A stretch of DNA of 64,000 nucleotides from Streptomyces davaonensis JCM 4913 (GTDB taxonomy: Bacteria > Actinomycetota > Actinomycetes > Streptomycetales > Streptomycetaceae). A program made the translations under genes and the position numbers. The stretch covers positions 8,536,326 to 8,600,325 of the forward strand of contig NC_020504.1 of the NCBI RefSeq assembly GCF_000349325.1, given 5' to 3'. The notes beneath the pieces are model-generated. The model searched no databases, was not told the DNA's origin, and worked only from the letters and a program-made list of their open reading frames with translations. Shown here one piece after another: positions 1 to 9,123 of the stretch. Each line of letters begins with the position of its first letter. Position 1 is the stretch's first letter.

Positions 1-1
1 C

Positions 2-109
2 ATCCTCGCCGTCTGCGTCTTCGGCATCTTCTACACGGCCGCGGTCTCCTACACCTGGATGATGTTCTTCGTGCCGTCAAGGGGGCGCAGCGCGGCAATC
101 CCGGCATGA
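2..109 (+). CDS. C-terminal end of a membrane protein (cut by window edge)
   Basis: An open frame enters from the left edge and stops at TGA 107-109. The first ~25 residues are strongly hydrophobic (ILAVCVFGIFYTAAVSY, then TWMMFFV) and look like a last transmembrane helix, followed by a short basic tail. Nothing in the 35 visible residues identifies the family, and it could also be a decayed fragment. It lies upstream of the defence island and marks its possible left border. Confidence 0.3.
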   Translation: MLAVCVFGIFYTAAVSYTWMMFFVPSRGRSAAIPA

Positions 110-597
110 CTGGCTTTCTCCCAGGTCAGCAGCCCTTTCAGGGGGATCTCCTCATTCCCAAGTCTCAGCACGTTCGATCACCTTTGATCGGACTCATGCT
201 GACCCCATGCTGACTTTCCTGATGCATCGTCAGGTTTGGTCGTGGGGTGCTGGACCAGCACCTTGGCAGCTTCTTGTGTACGGAGCTGGTGGTTGCGAGA
301 GAGCTGGCGGGTGCGCCCCTGACACGTTTTCGATGACGCATCACGTGGAGTGCGTGGCCATCCTCGAACCGGCCGCGAGGGGCTCCTGGGCTGTGGTTTC
401 GCGCGTGTGCATAATGTGCGGTGTGGGCGTTACGGGCGATTTCTTGGCACTGAAATGACGCTCGCGACGCTCTGATGGGGTGTCAGGCATGGTGGAGAAC
501 CCGGAACCTGGGCGCCGGACTGCCTGGAATTTCGGCGTTATCCTGTGCCCCTCGCGTGGGTCGTCTCGATCGGCGCAGGGACAAGGGGGGGGACAGG
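110..597. other. Intergenic region left of the defence island
   Basis: No convincing gene is seen. A 6-bp inverted repeat with a 4-base loop (CGATCA CCTT TGATCG) lies at 175-190, and a short direct repeat CATGCTGAC follows at about 204-224. The last 20 bases before 598 are G-rich and serve as the ribosome-binding region of the next gene. The frame of that gene stays open back to an ATG at 475, but the intervening residues are basic and low in quality and that ATG has no ribosome-binding site. Confidence 0.35.
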
Positions 598-3500
598 GTG
601 GGTGCGCCGGAGTCGAATGCCGGAGACGATTTCCACTTCTGGTGGGCGGCTAGTCGGGCGCTGAAATTGATTGAGCCGGGCACCGATCTCCGGCGTGTCA
701 CACTCGAAGGTCTTGCTCACGTCGATGATCCCGACGACGAGTACGAAACGGTGGATGTCGCTGAGTACCTGGGTGGCGACGATGCCGCGTCGGCGGACGC
801 GCTCGTCCTGTCGCAGCTGAAGTACAGCTCGCGTCACCCGCACATCGTTTGGACATCGGCCCGGCTCTGTAAGAGGAGTGTGCGGCGTCGCGCTGACGGC
901 ACTACGACGCCACCACGATCCGTCATCGCGGATTTGGCGGCTGCCTATCGTCGGCTTGTGGACGATCACGGGATCGATGTCGCGTCGAGGGCCCGTATCG
1001 CGCTGGTTAGTAATCAACCGGCCGCGCCCGAACTGGTCTCGTGTATTGCCACTGCGTCGGCTTGGGTTCAAGGTCAAGATCAGACGGTACCGACCCGGGC
1101 TCTTCTCGCTGCGCTACCCACCGACCAGGCTGACATGATCCGGTCTCTGTACCAGGCTGTGGGCAGTCGGCTGAGCAGTCGGGAGTTCTGCGCGTTCATG
1201 GGCGCCCTCGATCTGTCGCAGACGGGTGCCATGGACAGGGCCGCACTGGCCCGCGCGGTTCGGTCCGGAGCGGCTGAGCTGACACCGGGCAAAGGGCACG
1301 ACTCGGCCCTGAAGCTGTTCCACCTGGTTCGTGCTCAGGCCCTGCCGGACAGCAACCGCAAGGGAGTGGCGGCAAGCGATGTCCTTGCGGAACTGGGGGC
1401 TCCCGAACTGCTGGATTTGTACCCGGCTCCCGCTCGGTTCACGGAAGTTCTTGATCCCCTTCCCGCACCCGGTGCCCGTTCAATCGCTGACGCTGTCATG
1501 AGGAATTCTGGGCGCCTCGTGGTGGCTCACGGAGATGCCGGGGCTGGGAAGACCACGGCGATCCGCCAGATGAAGGACCACCTGCCAGCGGGGTCGCAGG
1601 TCGTCCACTTCGACTGCTATGGCGGCGGAGACTATCTGAGTGCGGGTGAGGAACGGCACACGCCGGAGCGATTCGTCACTCAAGTGGTCAACGAACTCGC
1701 GCAGTTGTGCGGCACCCCGCTGCTCATTCCGGTCTTGCAGCGGCAGGAGGACCTTTGGCGGCGGCTTCGCCGCACGCTCGACGGGGCTGTCGCCGGGCTC
1801 CCGCCGAACGCCGTGGTCGTCCTGGCGGTCGACGCTGCCGACAACGCCGCGACAGCGGCTCGGGAATGCGGAAATCGCTCCTTTCTGCCGGAGCTGGTCC
1901 GCCTCGCCCTGCCCGAGCGAGTCTCCGTGGTGCTCACCGCGCGCAGCCATCGGGTCGGTTCGTTGGGAGCCACGACGGCTGCTGAGGAGGTTCCTCTCGC
2001 AGTGTTTGACGCTCCTACGTCTGCGGCGCACTTGCGTAGGCACCGCCCGGACGCCTCCGAGGAGGAAGCGCACGCCTTCCACGACAGGACTCAAGGGAAT
2101 CCCCGTGCCCAGTTTTACGCCCTTCAGCAAGCAGCCGAGCATGCCTGGGACATGTCCACGCTGCTGGCAAAGTCGGAGCGGACCCCCAAGGCGGTCTTTG
2201 ATGACCTAATCGACTCCGCTCTGCAGGTTGGCGGCGCGGATGCCGGCGGTCTGCGATGGCTCGCGGTGATGCTTGCCCTTTCCCGCCCAGTACGGCTTCA
2301 GACACTCGCCACCGCTCTCGACGTTGACCTGGCGGCCGTCAGGAACTTTGCTGCGGGTCTCGCCCCCGGAGTCCGGGTCGTCGATGACTCGATCCAGTTC
2401 CGGGATGAAGACTTCGAAACGCACGTCAGGGAGTGCGTGGATCCCTCCGAAGTGATCGCGGCCCACAGCCGACTGGCTGATCTGTGTCTCGCGGCGCGGG
2501 CGAACGACGTTGACGCCGCAGCGCATGTGGCGGACCATCTGGCAGCGTCAGGCCGCTTGGAGGAGCTACTGCAACTTGTGCTGGAAGAACCCAGTCCGGT
2601 CGGCATCACGGAGGGATTCCGCCGCGAAGAGGTCCAGGGCCGGCGCCTGGATCTGGCCGTGCGGGCTGCAGCCGAGACGGCCGACGCGGCAGCCGCCGTA
2701 CGACTGGCCGTCCGTGGCTGTGACACGGCGTCACGTTTCGACACGCTGTCGAGCCTGACCGAGTCACATCTGGATCTGGTCGCCCGCTACACGGACCCGG
2801 ACCTCCTGCGAGCCCACGTATTGCGCACGCGGGGCGGGTCTTGGCTCGCCCCGATGTTCCTCCAGATGGCCGCGGTGTTGTCCCGTACGCCTGAACGGCA
2901 CGACTCCGCCCGTGCTGACCTGGAGAGCGCCGGGGGCTGGCTGCGTCGCTGGATGGCGCAGCGGGACGGGGAGGGCAGACACTGGGATGTCACGTCGGAC
3001 GACGTCGCTGCGGCAGCGGAGGCGTGCTATCGACTTGATGGCGTCAGGGCTGCGCTCAGGGAGCTGCGGCGGTGGCGCCCAGGGGACCTTGTGTTGGATG
3101 CCGCCGTGGCGTTGGCAGAACGCCTCGCGAATGATGTCGATCCTACCGTCGTACGAGGGCTGCTGAAGAGGTACCGGGTTCCGGCAGAGGCTCAGGCTCG
3201 CTTCTTCGTCGCTGTCGTATCGCCTTCCGGTGAGCCGGACGCGGAGTGGGTCGACGAAGTACTTGCCGCGTTGCTGATGGACCTGCCTGCCGAGCCCCTG
3301 CCGGGGCAGTCACGACTGCTTGACGCGGCTCTCCGGCACGGTGACCGTCAGATGACCGCCGACTTGGCCAAACGCTGGTCCACGGCGCTGCCCAGCGGGC
3401 TTTGGGACTATGCGGGATCCACCGAAAATGGCACCGCTATTCTGCGCTGTCATGCCGCAGACGCGGTGCTCAGCGGCAACGACATGGACGTCGCCGCACT

Positions 3501-6500
3501 CGTTCCCGCCGAACTGAGGGCACCTACCGGAGAAACGGGTCGCACCATGGACTCCCGGGCGCGCGACCGCGATGAATGGCTCCAGCTCGTTAAGCCCATT
3601 GCCGCAGCCGCTGTGCTGGTTGCACGCGCGTCCTTGAGGGAGGTGGACGCCGATGAGGTCCTCGCGTTTTGTGATCGAGGAATCGCCGCACGTATGGAGC
3701 GCGCCACCCACCGGTGGTTCACGTACGACAGGTCCTATCCGGCCTGGGCGAGCCTCGTGGCCTCGGCTGCGCTGGACACCGACGTGGCACTGGAAGTCGT
3801 CGATCGTCTGGCCGGGGCTGCCGAGACCATCCGTCGTGGCGGTGCTCCTGAACTGTGGATGGAATTGGCCGCCCTTCTCCTGCCGTACCGGCATCTCCAG
3901 GGCATGGCAGCTGACCTGTGCACACGGGCGGCCGGCTACGTCAACAGCCACGACTATCCAGCGCGGGAACGCCTCGACCTCCTTGCTCGCTTGGCGGAGC
4001 TGGGAACGAAGGTGGATGTGGACCTGGGAAGACATCTCTTCGACCAGGCTGTGGATGCGGCAACCGGGATCAACGACGACGCGGCCCGCCTTCTGGAGGT
4101 CCACGTAGACCTCGCCCATCGCGCTGACGTCTCCAGTCTTGATCCGGCTCATACTGCCGCGCGTCTCGTCCGAGCCGCGGAACAGATGGCCCCGCACGTC
4201 AGCGAAGCCGCCGAGATTCCCTACACGGAGATCGTCGAAGCTGCAGCCCGCCTGGACCCGTTCACCGGCCTTGCAGCAGCCAGCAGATGGGACGACCAGG
4301 ATCGCATCGGGCTCTCGTCGACCTTGCCTGCCGCACTCACCGGTGCAGTTCGCAACGGAGGGGTACCCTCGCAGCAGGTGCTCTTCCTGGACCACTTGAT
4401 CGGCGATGACGGAGGTCGTTGGTATCTGCAACTCAACATCGCCGAACGGTTGGCGGCGGGCGGTGCTGCGGAAAGGCAGGAGTGCCGCCGTGTCCTGTTG
4501 AGAGCGGTGGAATGGGTGAGGCGTCGTGTTCCCGCACGCGATCAGCAGGCTATGGCATGGCGCCTTGTCGACGCTGCTGAGCGGTTGGGGCACGGGAGTA
4601 GTGTGAGGTCGGCACTTGAATCCGTGATCCGGCTGGGTGACGTGCGAGAGGATGCGGTCATTGGCCACGCTGCCACCCGGGACTGGGGCGGCAGCCAGGG
4701 TCGCGCTCCCGAGGTGCAGACGTTGCTGGCCGATGCCGCCTCTCGCAGCTGGCTGTCGCTGGCAGAGGACGTGGGAACGCTGGTCGACGCTCGTGTGTAC
4801 GGCGACGAACTGCGTGGATTCATCACGGCGGTTCTCCAGCGCGTTCCCTACGGGCAGCGGCTGGACGCCCTCACGATCGTCGCTTCGCTGCCGGACCTGG
4901 ACGCGAGGGATGTACTGGCGGTCCTTTCCGACCAAGTCCGCCGCTGGAGCTCTACGCCAGATGTAATGACGTGGGCTACTGCGGGGCTCCCCGACCTGAT
5001 GCATCGACTCTTCGCCGGGCTGTTCTGGGGGCATGACGTGCGGGGCACGATCGAACAACTACGCGCCTTCGGGGACGACTTGACTATCCGGCAGGCCGCC
5101 CTGGCTGCCCTGCCGGAGGCACGGCAGGATCTGCGGGCCTATGGCTGGCGGAGCATCGCAGCCCTTCTTGGTCATCTGTGTCCCCCGGGCGAAGCGGGTT
5201 CGGCCCTCCTGGGGCTCCTCGACGACCGCGTTCCGCCGGACACCGTGGCCATCGAACAGCAGAGTCCGGCGACGGCCGTTCCCCTCCTGCTGTGGAGCAC
5301 CTTCGGCCACCCTCGGCGGGAACTGCGCTGGCGTGCGGCACATTCCACCCGCGAGCTACTGACCGCGTCCTCCGCTGCTGTCGCCGAGTCGCTTGCGGCG
5401 GACCTCGTGCAACGCCTGGGCAGCGATGCACCGGGAGCCTTCCGGGATACGAACCTGCACTTCTACCGCTTCTCGGCGACCGCCGCACTTCTCGCGGCAA
5501 TTGAGCGGGTGGCAGCAGAGCGTCCCGACATACTTGCCGCGCATTTCCGTGAGTTCGTGTGCATCGCCACGGACCGGGTGTTCCCCCATGCCCAGATCCG
5601 TGAACTGGCACGCCGCAGTGCCTTGGCGGTCGCGGCAGCGGCCAACGCCGATCCCACGCAGGTCGAGACGCTTCGCCTGGCCAACCAGCCCTCCAGCTGG
5701 TTCGTGGATTACGGACGCAGCTACGGGCGACGCGAAAGAATCTCCCGGGACGGCCGGTACGACTTCGATTCCATGGACACCATCCCCTATTGGTACGGGC
5801 CGCTGGCCGAGGTCTTCGATGTCGAAGTCGATGTCATCGCCGAGACCGCCGAGGAATTCATCCTCGACCGATGGGGTTTGAGTAATGACGACTGGTGGAC
5901 CGATGCCCGAGAGCTGCGAGACGAGCGCTCCTGGGAACGCACCGGTCACAGACACGGAAGCCTTCCTCGCGAGGAGAATCTCCGGCTCTACATCGAGTAT
6001 CACGCCATGATGGCCACGGCCGGGCACCTTGCCGACGAAGGCTGTCCGGTCCGTGCCGGAACCTGGGCACATGAGCAGGCTGACTCCTGGGAGGACTGGC
6101 TACTTCCACACCTCCCGGCCCCGACAGGCTGGCTCGCAGACCTTGGGACGCTGGTCCCGGCCGAGCCGGAATTCCTTCTGCCCCGGGCGCGGTCCGCGAC
6201 CTGGGACACCGCATCGCCCGCTGACTTCGACCATGCCCTCGGACTGACCGGTGACAACGGCGCATCGGACATGATCCGTGTGGCGGCGAGTGCCCGACTC
6301 CAGGGTTCCGACAGCCACGAGACAGTGAGGGTGGCTTCGGCCGTCGTTGACCCTCGCCATGCCACCGATCTGCAGCGTGCGCTCGCCTCGGCTTCCAACC
6401 CGACGGACTGGAAGCTGCCCGACGAAGAAGAGGAAGAGTTCGAAGTCGACGACGGTGCCTTTCACCTCAGCGGATGGATTCTGGATCCTTACGAGCCTAG

Positions 6501-6909
6501 GGAATACCTTGACCGGCACGATGTATATGCCTACGAAATGCGTCGTGAACTTCCACTGCCCGGGACGGCGTTCAGGACTCAGAGCCGCACGGCACTCGAC
6601 GCTGCTCGTCTCGCGTTGACAGCGCACGACGGAGGCATCGTGGCACAGGCTCAGCAATGGGCCGACCCGGACCCGGGCAGTGACTCGGCACCCCCGTTCG
6701 TCTCATCTGGTTACCGGGTCCATGTCAGGCGGGACGCATTGCTGCGGTATCTCGCTGTCACAGGAACAAGCCTCATCACGGAGGTTCAGATTGCACGGCG
6801 CCGAACCGGACAACGACGAGACGGGTACCGGATCCCCGTCAGCCGCATCTATCTCCTCGACGCCACCGGAAACCTCTCCGCCAGTGGACTCCGTGGCCGA
6901 GCTCGGTGA
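598..6909 (+). CDS. Avs-like STAND NTPase with N-terminal Cap4-type nuclease domain
   Basis: A 2,103-aa protein if the GTG at 598 is used (a G-rich ribosome-binding site lies just upstream; ATG 475 lacks one). Residues 9-80 fit the Cap4/DUF4297 dsDNA nuclease: GDDFHFWWA near 9-17, an acidic stretch near 43-56, and the Q73-L-K75 catalytic motif. A STAND/NACHT-like NTPase follows, with P-loop GDAGAGKT at about 312-319, Walker B LAVDAADNA near 410 and an arginine motif LTARSHR near 450. The remaining ~1,500 residues are alanine- and leucine-rich helical repeats with a conserved-looking C-terminal part rich in tryptophan and tyrosine. Known Avs proteins have this order (effector, STAND, helical sensor) and bind phage proteins to activate the nuclease. 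Which phage signal this one senses cannot be read. It overlaps the next gene by 119 bases. Confidence 0.72.
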   Translation: MGAPESNAGDDFHFWWAASRALKLIEPGTDLRRVTLEGLAHVDDPDDEYETVDVAEYLGGDDAASADALVLSQLKYSSRHPHIVWTSARLCKRSVRRRADGTTTPPRSVIADLAAAYRRLVDDHGIDVASRARIALVSNQPAAPELVSCIATASAWVQGQDQTVPTRALLAALPTDQADMIRSLYQAVGSRLSSREFCAFMGALDLSQTGAMDRAALARAVRSGAAELTPGKGHDSALKLFHLVRAQALPDSNRKGVAASDVLAELGAPELLDLYPAPARFTEVLDPLPAPGARSIADAVMRNSGRLVVAHGDAGAGKTTAIRQMKDHLPAGSQVVHFDCYGGGDYLSAGEERHTPERFVTQVVNELAQLCGTPLLIPVLQRQEDLWRRLRRTLDGAVAGLPPNAVVVLAVDAADNAATAARECGNRSFLPELVRLALPERVSVVLTARSHRVGSLGATTAAEEVPLAVFDAPTSAAHLRRHRPDASEEEAHAFHDRTQGNPRAQFYALQQAAEHAWDMSTLLAKSERTPKAVFDDLIDSALQVGGADAGGLRWLAVMLALSRPVRLQTLATALDVDLAAVRNFAAGLAPGVRVVDDSIQFRDEDFETHVRECVDPSEVIAAHSRLADLCLAARANDVDAAAHVADHLAASGRLEELLQLVLEEPSPVGITEGFRREEVQGRRLDLAVRAAAETADAAAAVRLAVRGCDTASRFDTLSSLTESHLDLVARYTDPDLLRAHVLRTRGGSWLAPMFLQMAAVLSRTPERHDSARADLESAGGWLRRWMAQRDGEGRHWDVTSDDVAAAAEACYRLDGVRAALRELRRWRPGDLVLDAAVALAERLANDVDPTVVRGLLKRYRVPAEAQARFFVAVVSPSGEPDAEWVDEVLAALLMDLPAEPLPGQSRLLDAALRHGDRQMTADLAKRWSTALPSGLWDYAGSTENGTAILRCHAADAVLSGNDMDVAALVPAELRAPTGETGRTMDSRARDRDEWLQLVKPIAAAAVLVARASLREVDADEVLAFCDRGIAARMERATHRWFTYDRSYPAWASLVASAALDTDVALEVVDRLAGAAETIRRGGAPELWMELAALLLPYRHLQGMAADLCTRAAGYVNSHDYPARERLDLLARLAELGTKVDVDLGRHLFDQAVDAATGINDDAARLLEVHVDLAHRADVSSLDPAHTAARLVRAAEQMAPHVSEAAEIPYTEIVEAAARLDPFTGLAAASRWDDQDRIGLSSTLPAALTGAVRNGGVPSQQVLFLDHLIGDDGGRWYLQLNIAERLAAGGAAERQECRRVLLRAVEWVRRRVPARDQQAMAWRLVDAAERLGHGSSVRSALESVIRLGDVREDAVIGHAATRDWGGSQGRAPEVQTLLADAASRSWLSLAEDVGTLVDARVYGDELRGFITAVLQRVPYGQRLDALTIVASLPDLDARDVLAVLSDQVRRWSSTPDVMTWATAGLPDLMHRLFAGLFWGHDVRGTIEQLRAFGDDLTIRQAALAALPEARQDLRAYGWRSIAALLGHLCPPGEAGSALLGLLDDRVPPDTVAIEQQSPATAVPLLLWSTFGHPRRELRWRAAHSTRELLTASSAAVAESLAADLVQRLGSDAPGAFRDTNLHFYRFSATAALLAAIERVAAERPDILAAHFREFVCIATDRVFPHAQIRELARRSALAVAAAANADPTQVETLRLANQPSSWFVDYGRSYGRRERISRDGRYDFDSMDTIPYWYGPLAEVFDVEVDVIAETAEEFILDRWGLSNDDWWTDARELRDERSWERTGHRHGSLPREENLRLYIEYHAMMATAGHLADEGCPVRAGTWAHEQADSWEDWLLPHLPAPTGWLADLGTLVPAEPEFLLPRARSATWDTASPADFDHALGLTGDNGASDMIRVAASARLQGSDSHETVRVASAVVDPRHATDLQRALASASNPTDWKLPDEEEEEFEVDDGAFHLSGWILDPYEPREYLDRHDVYAYEMRRELPLPGTAFRTQSRTALDAARLALTAHDGGIVAQAQQWADPDPGSDSAPPFVSSGYRVHVRRDALLRYLAVTGTSLITEVQIARRRTGQRRDGYRIPVSRIYLLDATGNLSASGLRGRAR
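6780..6793 (+). promoter_or_regulatory. Ribosome-binding site and TTG start inside the upstream gene
   Basis: GGAGG at 6780-6784 sits six bases before TTG 6791-6793. It lies within the last 130 bases of the Avs-like gene, in another frame. It decides the start of the 257-aa partner, whose frame is otherwise open back to an ATG at 6680 that would give an implausible N-terminus. Confidence 0.6.
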
Positions 6910-7564
6910 ACGCATTCTGGCCGAGTTCGGCGACGAGCACACCAACAACACCCTGGTCCGGTGGCTTGCCCATCACACAGCTCGCCTTGTGACGGAAGCT
7001 GATCAGGCGCGCGAGGGGAACGCGCCGGACGCCGCAGCCCGCGCCGCTGAGGCACGGGACGCGATCCTGCGACTCTGGCAGGCTCGCTCCTCGTGGCCCT
7101 CTGGATGGCCGCCCCCGTACGCGGCGAAACTGGCTGCGACGCTCGATGCGCTTCCTGAACCGGGGAACGACAGATGGTCTCGGCCCACCGTTCAGACGCG
7201 GCTGCACGAAATTCACCACAATGTCTTGGCCATCCTTGTCGATTTGACGACCGACGACCGTCCGGAGGCCGAGGAAGACTGGCTGAACAGATTCGGCCCC
7301 CATCTCACCGAAGAGGAGTCGGCCGTCCTCCGGTATGCGGCCCACTTGCCGAGAAGGGCAGCAGCCCTCCAGAAGAGAGACGAGGGCGAGACCTCCGCGG
7401 ACGCCGATGTTGATGTCGACCGCTCCGGGACGGCGGCCGTCATCGAAGTGCTTGCCGAACTCGCGGAGGCATACCGAAACACCATCACTGAGCTCTTGAG
7501 GGCGGTGGTAGAGGCTGCCACCTCGCCAGATGAAGACGCTGACGGCGATGGGGAATCCGTGTAG
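6791..7564 (+). CDS. Putative partner of the Avs-like protein, unknown function
   Basis: A 257-aa acidic, alanine-rich helical protein starting at TTG 6791. It has a disordered Ser/Pro/Thr N-terminus (about 1-30), a helical body with conserved-looking tryptophans around residues 95-140, and a very acidic Asp-rich stretch (DADVDVD) near 205. The C-terminal ~50 residues form another helix and end in an Asp/Glu-rich tail. No family is recognised. The 119-base out-of-phase overlap with the nuclease/STAND gene suggests that the two are co-translated and work together, for example as an adaptor, inhibitor or co-sensor; that role is inferred from position only. Confidence 0.6.
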   Translation: MHGAEPDNDETGTGSPSAASISSTPPETSPPVDSVAELGERILAEFGDEHTNNTLVRWLAHHTARLVTEADQAREGNAPDAAARAAEARDAILRLWQARSSWPSGWPPPYAAKLAATLDALPEPGNDRWSRPTVQTRLHEIHHNVLAILVDLTTDDRPEAEEDWLNRFGPHLTEEESAVLRYAAHLPRRAAALQKRDEGETSADADVDVDRSGTAAVIEVLAELAEAYRNTITELLRAVVEAATSPDEDADGDGESV

Positions 7565-7800
7565 GAGGGTCGGCCCCTGCCGCTGAGGGCTACGTCGGTG
7601 GCGCGGATGTTTGCCGTTTTGCCCAGGCCGTAGGTGATGACGCGGGCGCGGATGAGTTCGGCCATAGCCGTCACGGTGGGGGTAGCCGGCCTTGAGCACG
7701 CCGAGTCCGACGGCGGGAAGGACTTCGACCATCTCGCACTTGGCTTGGGGCGATCTTCTCCTGCCCGCCGAACTATCGCGGATTTGGGAGTGTGCCGAAG
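7561..7800 (-). pseudogene. murF: Decayed fragment of a Mur ligase (murF-like)
   Basis: Read on the minus strand from about 7800 down, three pieces in different frames line up in order with the central part of MurF, the UDP-MurNAc-tripeptide D-Ala-D-Ala ligase. They are FGGQEKIA preceded by an in-frame TAG, then AKCEMVEVLPAVGLGVLKAGYP, then AMAELIRARVITYGLGKTAN running into RATDVALSGRGRPSYT. In intact MurF these match the GEFG..EKIA.AKGELVEALP segment, the N-AD-DP region and the ARV-TYG-L/RA-DV segment. The stop and at least two frame changes show it is dead. It marks a recombination scar between defence modules. Identification is from memory of the family. Confidence 0.6.
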
Positions 7801-7950
7801 TCCGGGGCTATTGGGGCAAAAATATAGAGCAGGCACCCCGGTGGGCCGTTACACGGGGTCTCACACAATCTTCACAGCTCCGAAGGCCCCGACGGAAACA
7901 ATTCGATCATCGTCTGGTGTTGCAGCCCCAGGTAGTCGGAGGAGGGGACG

Positions 7951-8838
7951 GTGTCGGGGCTGAGGCTGTTCAACACGAAAGGCGGCGTGACCGAGGTCAT
8001 GCCCCGCCTCGCCGAGGTCGAGGCGGATGTGCAGGATCTCGTCGAGGCGCACATGGAGACTCTGCTGGGCGTGCGGTTCTTGGCGAGCGAGTACGTGATC
8101 GACTGTATCGACAGTGGCCGGATTGACTCGCTGGGGCTCGACGAGAACAACGCCCCCGTGGTGGTCGAGTACAAGCGCGGCACCGCGGTCGGCGTGATCA
8201 ATCAGGGCCTCTATTACATGGCGTGGCTGACGGCGCACAAGGACGCCTTCCGGAACCTGGTCCGCGACCGGCTCGGGGCTTCGGCCGCGTCCCAGGTCCT
8301 GTGGAGCGCACCCCGGTTGATCTGCGTCGCTGGTGACTTCTCCCGCTACGACGCGCACGCCATACGCGAGTATCGGCGCTGCATCGACCTGGTCCGCTAC
8401 CGGTTCTTCGGCAACGATCACTTCGGCCTTGAGACCGTGGCATCGGTTACGGGGCACTCAGCCGCTACCAAGCGGGCGCGCAGGCATGCGGCCAGGCTGT
8501 CTGCGGCCCGAAGGCAGGGCGGAGCGATGGCAGAGCTGGCCGGGGCGGTGGACGAGGTGCTGCTCGGCCTCGGGGACGGTGTCACCCGGGTCCGGCGAAA
8601 GCAGTACGTCGCATACCAGCGGCTTCGGAACTTCGCCTGCGTCTGCCCGCCGCAGCAGACCAAGCTCCTCGTTTACCTCAAAGCCGACCCGAAGGGTGTC
8701 GACCTGGTTCCAGGGTTCACCCGGGACGTGACGGGGCTCGGCCACCACGGCACGGGCGACCTGGAGGTACAGCTCCGCACGGAGCGGGACCTGGAGCGCG
8801 CCCAGGACCTGTTCCGCGCGAGCTACGCGGCGGCGTGA
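7951..8838 (+). CDS. PD-(D/E)xK nuclease fused to DUF5655 domain
   Basis: A 295-aa protein starting at GTG 7951 with GGAGGGG just upstream. The N-terminal half carries a nuclease core: GRID59 and, 13 residues later, VVVE73-Y-K75, the usual D...ExK arrangement. It is followed by helices ending in YRRCIDLVRYRFFG. The C-terminal ~110 residues match DUF5655: a Val/Arg-rich start, then FACV, LLVYLKADPK, GFTRDV and GHHGTGDLEV. Such proteins are soluble DNA endonucleases, often found alone in defence islands. The target and any partner are unknown. It ends before a strong terminator facing the convergent PIWI operon. Confidence 0.75.
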   Translation: MSGLRLFNTKGGVTEVMPRLAEVEADVQDLVEAHMETLLGVRFLASEYVIDCIDSGRIDSLGLDENNAPVVVEYKRGTAVGVINQGLYYMAWLTAHKDAFRNLVRDRLGASAASQVLWSAPRLICVAGDFSRYDAHAIREYRRCIDLVRYRFFGNDHFGLETVASVTGHSAATKRARRHAARLSAARRQGGAMAELAGAVDEVLLGLGDGVTRVRRKQYVAYQRLRNFACVCPPQQTKLLVYLKADPKGVDLVPGFTRDVTGLGHHGTGDLEVQLRTERDLERAQDLFRASYAAA

Positions 8839-8943
8839 GACGACAATGGCTGTCTCGGTCGAGTCGCACTCCACGCGTCGGTGATCGTTTCGTGATGCCT
8901 CTCGACGTACGGGCAGGTGGTGGCGGTGGACCATCAATGATGC

Positions 8944-8980
8944 GCGGGATCGCCGGTTTGGGTAACCGGCGGTCCCCCGC
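8944..8980. terminator. Bidirectional terminator between convergent operons
   Basis: A long stem: GCGGGATCGCCGGTT pairs with AACCGGCGGTCCCCCGC around a five-base loop TGGGT, with one G-T pair and a two-base bulge. It sits between the end of the nuclease gene (8838, +) and the end of the PIWI gene (9124, -), and can end transcription from both sides. There is no clear T tract, as is common in Streptomyces. Confidence 0.6.
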
Positions 8981-9123
8981 TATGTTGTGCAGCTGCCTCG
9001 GCCTCTTGGAGTGAGACGCTCTGACCGATCGTCGTCACGCCGAGCAAGTCGCTCGTCGAGGCGCATTTCAGCACGTTGGCATCCCCACGATTGGGTGCCG
9101 CGGCTTCTGCCGGGATGCCGGAG

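Noticed and set aside
175..190. Inverted repeat as an integrase attachment site
   Set aside because: Only six base pairs per arm, no integrase gene in the window and no matching copy found at the other end.
207..458. 83-codon frame before the Avs-like gene
   Set aside because: No ribosome-binding site, Cys/Trp-rich random-looking composition.
3310..5058. Long minus-strand frame (582 codons) inside the Avs-like gene
   Set aside because: It is the antisense shadow of a high-G+C gene; His/Arg/Gly-rich composition, no motifs, no ribosome-binding site.
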